DNA of 64,000 nucleotides, taken from NCBI RefSeq assembly GCF_002153425.1, contig NZ_KZ119600.1, positions 62,001 through 126,000 of the forward strand. Reading direction: 5' to 3'. The notes under the pieces were generated by a model. That model saw only the letters and a program-made list of their open reading frames with translations, was not told where the DNA came from and did no database searches. This document shows positions 36,742 through 44,462 of the stretch, piece by piece (within the stretch, counting starts at the first letter, position 1; each line of letters starts with the position of its first letter). A program made the position numbers and the translations under genes. Source of the stretch: Litchfieldia alkalitelluris (GTDB taxonomy: Bacteria > Bacillota > Bacilli > Bacillales > Salisediminibacteriaceae).

Positions 36742-37449
36742 CTAGTTCACATCCCTTCTGTTAAAATCGATAGCACCAACCACTAGACTTAAGAGTCCCA
36801 CTATTACCCCTAAAAGGACACTTATTTCTGGAATATCCCATTGATTCTCTAAATACGGCCATTTCCAAATTAGCCATTCTGGTCCACCATATAAATATAA
36901 GGAAACGACTGCACCAGTAATGCCAAAGGTAAGGGGGGACCCTTGATTTTTCATCGTAACGGATAGCCATAATTGAAGCCCAAGAACAGGCAGTGCTGCG
37001 AAATATGGATAAAAGCTATTGATGAGAATCTCTCCATATGGAATGGATTGCTCCCACGAGAACACGTAACCAAATATGATCGTTCCGCCGAAAGTGAGAC
37101 AGGTAGAAATAAATAATAGAATTCCTGTGACAATAAACTTCGTGAAGTATACACTTATCCGACTTATTGGTAGAGTAAGTACGCGACGCCATGCTCCTGT
37201 CTCATGCTCCATTCCTGCGATCAAGGAGGCAAGAAGTGCTGTGCCAAGAAGGATTGCAGGTGTGAGAAAAATATTGATTTGATGAAGAAGCATTTGCCAT
37301 GGCTCTCTGTCCTGGGCGATCAACCAATCATAACGAACAGCAAAGTTAACAGCTTGCAGGGCAAAAATGCCGATAGGGCCCAAGAAAACAAGGATCCACA
37401 TACCGACCTTCAGCTTCTTGAATTCCCCCTGCAATAGTTTTAGAATCAC
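36742..37449 (-). CDS. ABC-2 permease, lantibiotic-immunity type
   Basis: The protein has 235 residues with six membrane helices. GEFKKLKVGMWILVFLGPIG opens it, and MEHETGAWRRVLTLPISRIS is the paralogous counterpart of the motif in the second permease. The two permeases probably form a heterodimer. It overlaps the ATPase gene by 4 bp (ATGA). Confidence 0.82.
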   Translation of the reverse strand: MILKLLQGEFKKLKVGMWILVFLGPIGIFALQAVNFAVRYDWLIAQDREPWQMLLHQINIFLTPAILLGTALLASLIAGMEHETGAWRRVLTLPISRISVYFTKFIVTGILLFISTCLTFGGTIIFGYVFSWEQSIPYGEILINSFYPYFAALPVLGLQLWLSVTMKNQGSPLTFGITGAVVSLYLYGGPEWLIWKWPYLENQWDIPEISVLLGVIVGLLSLVVGAIDFNRRDVN

Positions 37450-38363
37450 GATGTCTGCACCTCCTCTGTCATTTCGAGGAAGATACTTTCGAGAGAGCGC
37501 TTTTCCTCCTCTACTCTATACACATCAAACTGGCTTTCTACTAGCGTACGAACAATTGCTGCAACGATCGTTTTATCTACTTCTGGAAAAATAAGATGAT
37601 TCTCTTCGAACTCCCCTTTATAACCTTTGGTGATAAGGTAGTTCCACGCAGCCTTACAATCATTTGTTTCGATTCGTATTTTGTTTAAAGACTGTTTTCT
37701 TAACACCTCAATGTTATCTTGAAAAATGAGTTTTCCCTTTGAAATAATCCCAACCTCTGTAGCGATTTGGTCAATCTCAGAAAGTAAATGACTCGAAACC
37801 AAAACGGTCATACCAAACTGCCCAGGCAGACTCTTAATGAGTTCCCGCATTTCAATTATTCCAGACGGGTCTAATCCATTTGTAGGTTCGTCCAAGATTA
37901 GTAATTCAGGCTGACCAAGGAGTGCTTGGGCAATGCCTAACCGCTGTTTCATTCCAAGGGAATACCCCTTCACTGGACGGTCTGCATTTTCCTCCAGTTT
38001 TACGATTTCAAGAACTTCTTGAATCCTTGATTTCGGTACTTGAAGAATTGCCCTCATGATTTCAAGATTACGTCGAGCAGACAAATGACCATAGTAGGAA
38101 GGGGACTCCACCAACGAACCTACCTGTCTTAAAATAGATATTTTATCTTTCTTTAACTCTTTTCCAAAGATAGAAACAGATCCAGCTGATTTTTTAATCA
38201 AACCAAGTAACAGCTTAATGACCGTTGTTTTCCCAGCGCCATTCGGTCCCAAGAACCCGTATATGGCCCCTTTAGGAATCTGAATATTCACTTTGTCCAC
38301 TGCAGTAGTGGACTTAAATTGTTTAGTTAAATTCGTTGTTTTCACAATGTATTGTTTTTCCAC
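37446..38363 (-). CDS. ABC transporter ATPase, BcrA type
   Basis: The protein has 305 residues. Walker A GFLGPNGAGKTT, signature YSLGMKQRLGIAQALL, Walker B LLILDEPTNGLDP and the switch VSSHLLSEI are present, with a C-terminal extension of about 90 residues as in BcrA/NisF-like ATPases. GTG at 38363 is set by GAGGTG six bases upstream; ATG codons further up (38384, 38393) are less likely. GTTTAAA repeats lie directly upstream. Confidence 0.9.
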   Translation of the reverse strand: MEKQYIVKTTNLTKQFKSTTAVDKVNIQIPKGAIYGFLGPNGAGKTTVIKLLLGLIKKSAGSVSIFGKELKKDKISILRQVGSLVESPSYYGHLSARRNLEIMRAILQVPKSRIQEVLEIVKLEENADRPVKGYSLGMKQRLGIAQALLGQPELLILDEPTNGLDPSGIIEMRELIKSLPGQFGMTVLVSSHLLSEIDQIATEVGIISKGKLIFQDNIEVLRKQSLNKIRIETNDCKAAWNYLITKGYKGEFEENHLIFPEVDKTIVAAIVRTLVESQFDVYRVEEEKRSLESIFLEMTEEVQTS

Positions 38364-38397
38364 TCTTATCACCTCTAACCCCATGATAAGCAATGGA

Positions 38398-38438
38398 GTT
38401 TAAATGAAGAGGTAAAGGAAGTTTAAATTTTGTTTAAA
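38398..38438 (-). promoter_or_regulatory. Direct heptamer repeats before the ABC operon
   Basis: GTTTAAA occurs at 38398, 38421 and 38432. The last two are 11 bp apart (7 + TTTT), the spacing of SARP-regulator sites. A possible -10, TATCAT, lies nine bases further on the minus strand (38388-38383). A SARP-like regulator is encoded next door. Confidence 0.5.
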
Positions 38439-38467
38439 AAGAACGGGACAATAAACGGCGAACCACT

Positions 38468-39874
38468 TCATAATGATAGATTTTCCATCCATTCACTCAA
38501 GTGACTTAACTGCGCATCGATTTCATTCCGCAACGAGACTGCCCAATCATCATAGTTGTCTACTAAGATGGATTCTGGCAGGAAGGTTGGTAACTGTTTG
38601 CACAACTCGTATCGAATCTTAGGATCTTTCTCAAGATATGCTTGGCGAACCACGGCTACATAATCGGCTAAATCACATTTTATTTTGTACTGGATTGAAA
38701 CCGTTCCATGCTGAAACAACAACCCATTCACAGATCCGTTTGGATGCCGTAGCAATTTTGTCAAATGATGAAGGCACACTTTCAAATTTGCTTTTGCTTT
38801 ATCCTGAGCAAGGTGTGGGAAAAGCTCTTCACACAATATTTCCCGTGTCGTTACTGGGTGAAAGGCTATATAAGTAAGTAACCTCTTGGCATGGCGTTGA
38901 TTCCAACCGAATTCAATTGGTATAGAATCTATCTCGACACTGAATTTGTTTAATAAATGAATGTCCAAAATGGGAACTCTTCGCGATTCTATTTGCTCTT
39001 CTGGCTGAAAAACCATTTGAATAAATTGCTGTGATTCTTTTCGGGAGAAATGATCGACACTAATCCTAGTTGCAAATAGTCTAACCCATTCCGTCACTAA
39101 TTCAGGTTGCTCTAAAAATAGAAGGAAAGACGCATTGGGAACGGTGATATGCGTGCTGTTTTGCAATAGAAAAGAACTTGCATTAAGAAATGAAGTTGTA
39201 CTTGTCATATTCAATTCGCCAGTTAATAGAAGGACTGGACATGATACATCTGCAAGTTCTAGAAGCAGTGTTGAATTCGAAGTTAACTCAACTATGTTGG
39301 AAAAATGCCCTGCTGGGTAGCTGAGCAAAACATTGAAATAATGTCTGAGGTCAGTATTCTCCGGACCAAGTGTCGTATATCCTTTTAATAGTTCTTTATA
39401 CTGGTGGAGAAAGTGGGGATGCCCCGCTTCCATCGTCTGTTTCATATGTGGAAATACGTGCCGTGCTAAATGGGAGTGTGCATTATTTTTTGACATATAT
39501 GGAAGGGACATGAGTGTAAGGGCTTTGACATGGTCGGGATACGCGCGGGCGTACTTCACTGCTAAATGTGTACCATATCCAAATGCGATAATATGAATAT
39601 TTGATAGCCCGAGCCTTGTAATGAGTCTTTCTATATCTTCACACAAAACTTCCCATGTAATCGGCCCCTCCTCATAACCATAACGACTTTGGCCATGCCC
39701 CCGAATATCGTACTGGACAACAGAAAAATCCATTACAAGTAATTCTGAAAAACGCTTCCAGCATGAGGAATCAAGTGCGAGTCCATGAATGAGCAAAAGT
39801 ACCTCCTTGCTCTCACCCCTACACTCATTCCATTGATAATACATGTTATGTCCATTTACTAATTCTAAAGGCAT
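38468..39874 (-). CDS. Degenerate alpha/beta-hydrolase fused to a SARP/BTAD-like regulator domain
   Basis: The protein has 468 residues. Residues 1-270 follow the alpha/beta-hydrolase fold (LLLIHGLALDSSCW, YDIRGHGQSRYG, FLEQPELV). The catalytic triad is lost: the nucleophile elbow reads AFGYG with Gly99 for Ser, Asp is Asn222 (GELNMTS), and His is Phe250 (PNASFLLFLEQ). Residues about 300-380 are an OmpR-like winged helix as in SARP proteins (FGWNQRHAKRLLTYIAFHP, then KANLKVCLHHLTKLLR), followed by a helical BTAD-like end. It is probably a transcription activator that uses the dead hydrolase to sense a ligand; the ABC operon downstream is the likely target (inference). Confidence 0.75.
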   Translation of the reverse strand: MPLELVNGHNMYYQWNECRGESKEVLLLIHGLALDSSCWKRFSELLVMDFSVVQYDIRGHGQSRYGYEEGPITWEVLCEDIERLITRLGLSNIHIIAFGYGTHLAVKYARAYPDHVKALTLMSLPYMSKNNAHSHLARHVFPHMKQTMEAGHPHFLHQYKELLKGYTTLGPENTDLRHYFNVLLSYPAGHFSNIVELTSNSTLLLELADVSCPVLLLTGELNMTSTTSFLNASSFLLQNSTHITVPNASFLLFLEQPELVTEWVRLFATRISVDHFSRKESQQFIQMVFQPEEQIESRRVPILDIHLLNKFSVEIDSIPIEFGWNQRHAKRLLTYIAFHPVTTREILCEELFPHLAQDKAKANLKVCLHHLTKLLRHPNGSVNGLLFQHGTVSIQYKIKCDLADYVAVVRQAYLEKDPKIRYELCKQLPTFLPESILVDNYDDWAVSLRNEIDAQLSHLSEWMENLSL

Positions 39875-39940
39875 GTTTTCCCCTCCTGTTTACATAAAGT
39901 TACATAATATTTCGACAATAAAGCTTATTCCCCCTTCTTT

Positions 39941-39959
39941 TTGTTACCTTCTTGTTACC
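39941..39959 (-). promoter_or_regulatory. Direct repeat GGTAACAA x2, 11-bp spacing
   Basis: On the minus strand GGTAACAA occurs twice, 11 bp apart, 68-85 bp before the regulator gene. It may be a self-regulatory site, or part of the promoter. Confidence 0.35.
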
Positions 39960-40163
39960 GATCATTAGTTAAAATGAACTAGAAGTAGCTAGAAGGCTCA
40001 AAATACATTGAATCAGAAAGGAAAGTAATGTCCTTAATGATTATCGTTTTGCATGCTATTTGACGAATGTTCGTCCAGATGAAAACTAATGTAATAATTG
40101 CGAGAATTTTGAAAAAGGTGGTAAAATTGTATATATATTGTTCACTGGGGGAGGACGTTGGAG

Positions 40164-40856
40164 ATGTTAAGGCTAGAGGAATCTTTGGACAAAATGTGGT
40201 ATTTATCAAAAATAGGGTTCTTTGAGTTTCTTCCACAAGAAGATTTAGAGAAACTAGGACCAATCATCCACCATAGGGATATTAAAAAGAATACAGTGAT
40301 ACAGAAACCAGATACGGTGGAGCGAAAACTTTTCTTTGTGAAGGAAGGCGCCCTAAAAATATACACGATAAATGAAGCGGGAAAAGTTTTTACCATCAGT
40401 CTATTAGGCCCTTATAGCACGTATGGACAGTTAAGTTCATTCTCCTTAGGTACGGAAAATGTCTTTATCGAAACATTATGTGATGTACATCTTTGCTCTA
40501 TTACAGAGGAGGATTTTCAAAAACTATTGAAGGACTATCCTGACCTCGTTTTTAAAGCGATGGAAATCTTAACAAAGCGATTGCATGAAAGGGAAAAAAT
40601 GCTTCAGATGATTGCGACCGGAAGTGTAAAAGAACAAATCATGCACCTCCTTGTGTCTATGGCAGATACATATGGAAAGAAGGATAATGCGTTTGTAGAT
40701 ATTCCTATCCCCTTGTCCCATCAAGAAATTGCAAACATGCTTGGAGTAACTAGGGAATCAGTTTCTACAAATATGTGTCGTCTCAAAAAAGAAGGAATGA
40801 TCCGAAGCACAGGGAAAAAGACAATCGAAGTGAAGCAACTCCAATCACTTAACTAA
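40164..40856 (+). CDS. Crp/Fnr-family transcriptional regulator
   Basis: The protein has 230 residues. A cyclic-nucleotide-binding-like beta barrel (about 25-135) is followed by a dimer helix and a winged helix with LSHQEIANMLGVTRESVSTN. No cluster of cysteines for an iron-sulfur centre is seen, so it is not a classic FNR. ATG at 40164 is chosen over TTG at 40158 by distance to GGGGGAGG. Sites of the family consensus lie before sinI-like, the 42.3-kb lipoprotein and apbE. Confidence 0.88.
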   Translation: MLRLEESLDKMWYLSKIGFFEFLPQEDLEKLGPIIHHRDIKKNTVIQKPDTVERKLFFVKEGALKIYTINEAGKVFTISLLGPYSTYGQLSSFSLGTENVFIETLCDVHLCSITEEDFQKLLKDYPDLVFKAMEILTKRLHEREKMLQMIATGSVKEQIMHLLVSMADTYGKKDNAFVDIPIPLSHQEIANMLGVTRESVSTNMCRLKKEGMIRSTGKKTIEVKQLQSLN

Positions 40857-40880
40857 AAATTCAGTAAATTAATATTAAAC

Positions 40881-40923
40881 TGTGAAATAGATTACAGAAA
40901 TAAATCAATTCCTGTTGTATACT
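40881..40923 (+). promoter_or_regulatory. Crp/Fnr-like site and promoter of the sinI-like gene
   Basis: TGTGA-AATAGA-TTACA at 40881-40896 differs by one base from TGTGA-N6-TCACA. TATACT at 40918-40923 puts the predicted start near 40930, so the site centres at about -41.5, the class II activator position. Confidence 0.5.
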
Positions 40924-40972
40924 TACCAACAGTGTACGTGTAGATCGTGACTATTATTGGAGGGGGTTTAGG

Positions 40973-41140
40973 GTGTTAAAGGAGAAGCAAATTAAAATGA
41001 TCCAATTGCAAAGATCAGAAGGTACGGAGAAAGATCTAGATCCTGAATGGGTAGCTCTTATGAAAGAAGCAAAGTCGATCGGACTCACTAGTGAAGAAGT
41101 GAGGGTATTTTTAAAATCTCCTTATGCTATAAAAAAATAA
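40973..41140 (+). CDS. SinI-family anti-repressor-like small protein
   Basis: The protein has 55 residues. The stretch DLDPEWVALMKEAKSIGLTS then EEVRVFLKS matches the SinI anti-repressor domain (compare LDQEWVELM-EAKEA in SinI), a helix-turn-helix that binds the SinR dimerisation part. No sinR is next to it. GTG at 40973 follows GGAGG by nine bases. A terminator follows, so it is monocistronic. Confidence 0.85.
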   Translation: MLKEKQIKMIQLQRSEGTEKDLDPEWVALMKEAKSIGLTSEEVRVFLKSPYAIKK

Positions 41141-41149
41141 GATTCATGT

Positions 41150-41180
41150 AAGTTCAGAGTGTGGGGCTCTGGACTTTTTG
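41150..41180 (+). terminator. Terminator after the sinI-like gene
   Basis: AAGTTCAGAG pairs with CTCTGGACTT (one G-T), followed by TTTGTTTTT. Confidence 0.8.
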
Positions 41181-41342
41181 TTTTTCATAGACTAGCAGTT
41201 GTGAAAGCGAAGTAAACCGGAGTTTGTTCTAACAATGCCTATTTCCACCGTAGCTATTAAAAAGGTACAATAAAACTAACAAATGAAAAATTGCAAAATG
41301 AAGGTAGATAGATAAGATTAGGGGACGGGAGGGCAAAACAAT

Positions 41343-41882
41343 ATGAATAAATCACGCAGAAGATTAGTTTACGGAGTGGTACTAGGAATTGTAGCTGTTA
41401 CTTCATTTATTGTAATCGTTGGTTGTCAGTCAAGCTCGAAAGAAGAAAAAAATATGGTACATAGCCCTGGAGGACAATACCCTTTCTATGAAGAGGTAGA
41501 GCAATTGTATACAAATGCTGATATCGTAGTTGAGGGCAAGGTTCAATCATCTGAAGCCAAAGAGGTTGTGACATCTACTGAGCTTAATGATTCAGAAATC
41601 ACGACAGTATCACAATTTGAAGTTTCAACTGTTTATAAGGGGGAAGTTTCGGTTGGCGAGATGCTTGAAGTGAAGCAAAGTGGCGGTGAAACGGAGGATA
41701 CGATTTTTGTGGTGGAGGGGGAACAGTACCTTGCTTCGGGAAAATCCTACGTATTGTTCCTTAATTCCTATGGCTACTTAATACACCCTGAGAAAGGACA
41801 ATATGTAGTGGGTGAGGATAACGAGCTGGAGTCGGTGGAGGGAAATGATTTTGTTTTGACAAGGGAAGATTTAGAATACTAG
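41343..41882 (+). CDS. Lipoprotein of unknown function
   Basis: The protein has 179 residues. A basic start, a hydrophobic stretch and the lipobox VGCQ (Cys about residue 28) indicate a lipid-anchored exported protein. The mature part has beta-type patterns (ADIVVEGKVQSSEAKEV, FEVSTVYKGEVSVGE, GKSYVLFLNSYG) like those of cardiolipin- or OB-like stress lipoproteins, but I cannot name the family. The ATG follows GGGACGGGAGGG at some distance. It is monocistronic. Confidence 0.65.
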   Translation: MNKSRRRLVYGVVLGIVAVTSFIVIVGCQSSSKEEKNMVHSPGGQYPFYEEVEQLYTNADIVVEGKVQSSEAKEVVTSTELNDSEITTVSQFEVSTVYKGEVSVGEMLEVKQSGGETEDTIFVVEGEQYLASGKSYVLFLNSYGYLIHPEKGQYVVGEDNELESVEGNDFVLTREDLEY

Positions 41883-41888
41883 TTTTTT

Positions 41889-42003
41889 AAAAAAATAGAG
41901 TTTGCAGATAAAATTGAGTGTGCAAATTAAATTGAGTTTGGTATTTAAAAATAGATTGCCAATAAAAGTAGAGTTTGCATATAAAAAGAGTTTTCATATT
42001 AAA
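41889..42003 (+). repeat. Short degenerate repeats GAGTTTGCA-ATAAAA
   Basis: About six degenerate units of 17-20 bp (GAGTTTGCAGATAAAATT, GAGTGTGCAAATTAAATT, GAGTTTGCATATAAAAA and others) follow the lipoprotein stop. Confidence 0.6.
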
Positions 42004-42036
42004 CAGGTGCTGTGATATCGCAGTACCTGTTTTTTA
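42004..42036 (+). terminator. Terminator after the 41.3-kb lipoprotein
   Basis: CAGGTGCTG pairs with CAGTACCTG (one mismatch), followed by TTTTTT. Confidence 0.8.
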
Positions 42037-42218
42037 TATAGGTCTGGAAAGTCTCAATAAATGAGGGATTTACTATAAAATGGTACGGAGTTACTCATTG
42101 GCAGATCGTCAACACTTTTGTTAATAATTGTGATTTTTACTTAGTGATTTGTGTCCAAAAAGTTTGCAATTGGTTCATAAAATATACACACATAGTTGCT
42201 TAATATCATTAATAAATA

Positions 42219-42265
42219 TGATAAAATTCTATGTGTGAAAACTATCACAAGTTAAAATTTTAACT
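42219..42265 (+). promoter_or_regulatory. Promoter with perfect TGTGA-N6-TCACA operator and a second palindrome
   Basis: An extended -10, TGATAAAAT (42219-42227), is followed by TGTGA-AAACTA-TCACA at 42234-42249 and at once by the 16-bp palindrome AGTTAAAATTTTAACT at 42250-42265. The first dyad covers the predicted start, so it would suit a repressor. Confidence 0.6.
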
Positions 42266-42284
42266 ATCAGGAGGAGAAATTACA

Positions 42285-43259
42285 ATGAAAATTAAAGCTT
42301 TGCTAGGTTTAGCTTTATCAGCACTTATTTTTGCAGCTTGTTCCGTAGATGAGCCAGAGGCAGATGCAGCAGAAGAAGCAGCTGGAGAAGACGCAGTATC
42401 AGGAGCTACACAAGTAATCGTTACTGATGAAGATTCATTCTTTAATGGTGTAAGTGAAAACGGAGCATGGATCATTATCTTTAACGACGATTTAACTGTT
42501 GATGAAGATATAGTATTAGCAGGTGTACACACTCACCGTGATGAGCCAGCTCGTAAGTTAGCTTTATATGAGCAAGATGCAGACCGTAATGTTACTGAGA
42601 GATTTACTTTAACTGCACCATCTTTAACTGTACAAAGCCCTAACACTCGTATCCAAGGTGGTACATTCGCAGGTGATGTTTTAGTAGAAGCTGAAGGTTT
42701 CAGTGTTGTAAATGCAACTGTTGAAGGAAATGTATATTTTGCTAGCCAAGAACTAATGGATTCCGCAGAAATTGGTGAAGATGGCGAAGTAACTGGTGCT
42801 TGGGAAGTAAACGAAGATAAAGCTACAGTAGCTGATGCAGTAACTGGAGCTACACAAGTAGTTGTAACTGATGAAGATTCATTTTTACAAGGTATTAGTG
42901 AAAACGGAGCATGGATCGTTATTTTCAACGACGATTTAACTGTTGATGAAGATGTAGTATTAGCAGGTGTGCACACACACCGTGACGAGCCAGCTCGTAA
43001 ATTAGCTCTATATGAGCAAGATGCAGATCGTAACGTAACTGCTAGATTTACATTAAATGTACCATCATTAACTGTACAAAGCCCTAACACTCGTATCCAA
43101 GGTGGTACGGTTGCTGGTGATGTTTTCGTAGAAGCTGAAGGTTTCAGTGTAGTAAATGCTACAGTTGACGGAAACGTATACTTTGCAAGTCAAGAATTAC
43201 TAGATGCTGCTGAAATCGGTGAAGATGGCGAAGTAACTGGTGCTTGGGAAGTACAATAA
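42285..43259 (+). CDS. Two-repeat lipoprotein with candidate flavinylation motifs
   Basis: The protein has 324 residues. Signal peptide and lipobox FAACS (Cys19) lead to an Ala/Glu linker and two nearly identical domains, offset by 148 residues. Each is preceded by D-A-V-[S/T]-G-A-T (residues 36-42 and 184-190), which fits the D-x-x-[ST]-G-A-[TS] site where ApbE attaches FMN. The domains contain SENGAWIIIFNDDLTVDED, HTHRDEPARKLALYEQDADR and beta-helix-like NTRIQGGTFAGDVLVEAEGF. It lacks a classic FMN_bind domain. It could act like PplA, an electron shuttle of the EET locus that follows (inference). The ATG follows AGGAGG. Confidence 0.7.
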   Translation: MKIKALLGLALSALIFAACSVDEPEADAAEEAAGEDAVSGATQVIVTDEDSFFNGVSENGAWIIIFNDDLTVDEDIVLAGVHTHRDEPARKLALYEQDADRNVTERFTLTAPSLTVQSPNTRIQGGTFAGDVLVEAEGFSVVNATVEGNVYFASQELMDSAEIGEDGEVTGAWEVNEDKATVADAVTGATQVVVTDEDSFLQGISENGAWIVIFNDDLTVDEDVVLAGVHTHRDEPARKLALYEQDADRNVTARFTLNVPSLTVQSPNTRIQGGTVAGDVFVEAEGFSVVNATVDGNVYFASQELLDAAEIGEDGEVTGAWEVQ

Positions 43260-43281
43260 TACATTAGTTTGTTAAAAAGTG

Positions 43282-43330
43282 AACAGGTTGATTGGCTGAT
43301 TTTGTTGGCCGATCTACCTGTTTTTTTGTT
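43282..43330 (+). terminator. Terminator after the two-repeat lipoprotein
   Basis: AACAGGT pairs with ACCTGTT at the base of a longer imperfect stem, followed by a T-run. Confidence 0.7.
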
Positions 43331-43348
43331 TGTTTGGGTGAGAGGGAA

Positions 43349-43531
43349 TGTCGCCAGGAGAGTGAACTGACGACAAAACAGAAGCAGGTAGCAGGTGAAA
43401 TGTCGTTAGTATGAGGATCTAACGACAAAACGGAATTAGGTAGAGCTGGAATTGTCGTTAGTTCAAAGATCTAACGACAAAACAGCTAGAATTCAAAGGA
43501 GAGGTGTCGCCAAAGCAAACAGTAGTTCTCT
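43349..43531. repeat. 52-bp hairpin tandem repeat, three full copies and a partial
   Basis: Units start at 43349, 43401, 43453 and 43505, exactly 52 bp apart. Units 2 and 3 hold perfect stems TGTCGTTAG/CTAACGACA; unit 1 has TGTCGCCAG/CTGACGACA with a mismatch. AAAAC follows each of the three full stems. No gene lies in 43260-43673. Confidence 0.85.
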
Positions 43532-43628
43532 ACGGCATAAACCGGTGCCACTCGAAAGCATGCCCCATAACATAAAACCAACCTAGATCGAGCTTAAAAA
43601 CTGCAATTAAACATAAATATAGATATAA

Positions 43629-44195
<567 letters not shown>

Positions 44196-44239
44196 AAAGA
44201 ATAAAAATGTATAAAAACGCAAAAAAATATCATCAAAAA

Positions 44240-44279
44240 AATGACTCAGTTCCTCACTATTCGAAGAACTAAGTCATTA
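44240..44279. terminator. Hairpin between paiA and the EET operon
   Basis: AATGACTCAGTTC pairs with GAACTAAGTCATT (one mismatch). There is no clear T-run. It lies between converging genes and may terminate both. Confidence 0.45.
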
Positions 44280-44462
44280 TGATTCGTACAATCGCGAAAT
44301 CGCGAGTTATAATATTTGGCATATGATGTGCAATTTGTGAAATTTCAATTAGGAAATACGATCGATCTGCGTTATGTGGATATACCAATTGTCATTACGA
44401 CAACAATAACGACAGCAGTTTTCCCCGCATCGCGAAAAACTAAGTTCTATTTCTCTATGAAA

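Noticed and set aside
42533-43090. 185-residue minus ORF inside the two-repeat lipoprotein gene
   Set aside because: It is a shadow of the duplicated coding sequence; it is Ser/Thr-rich with no ribosome site.
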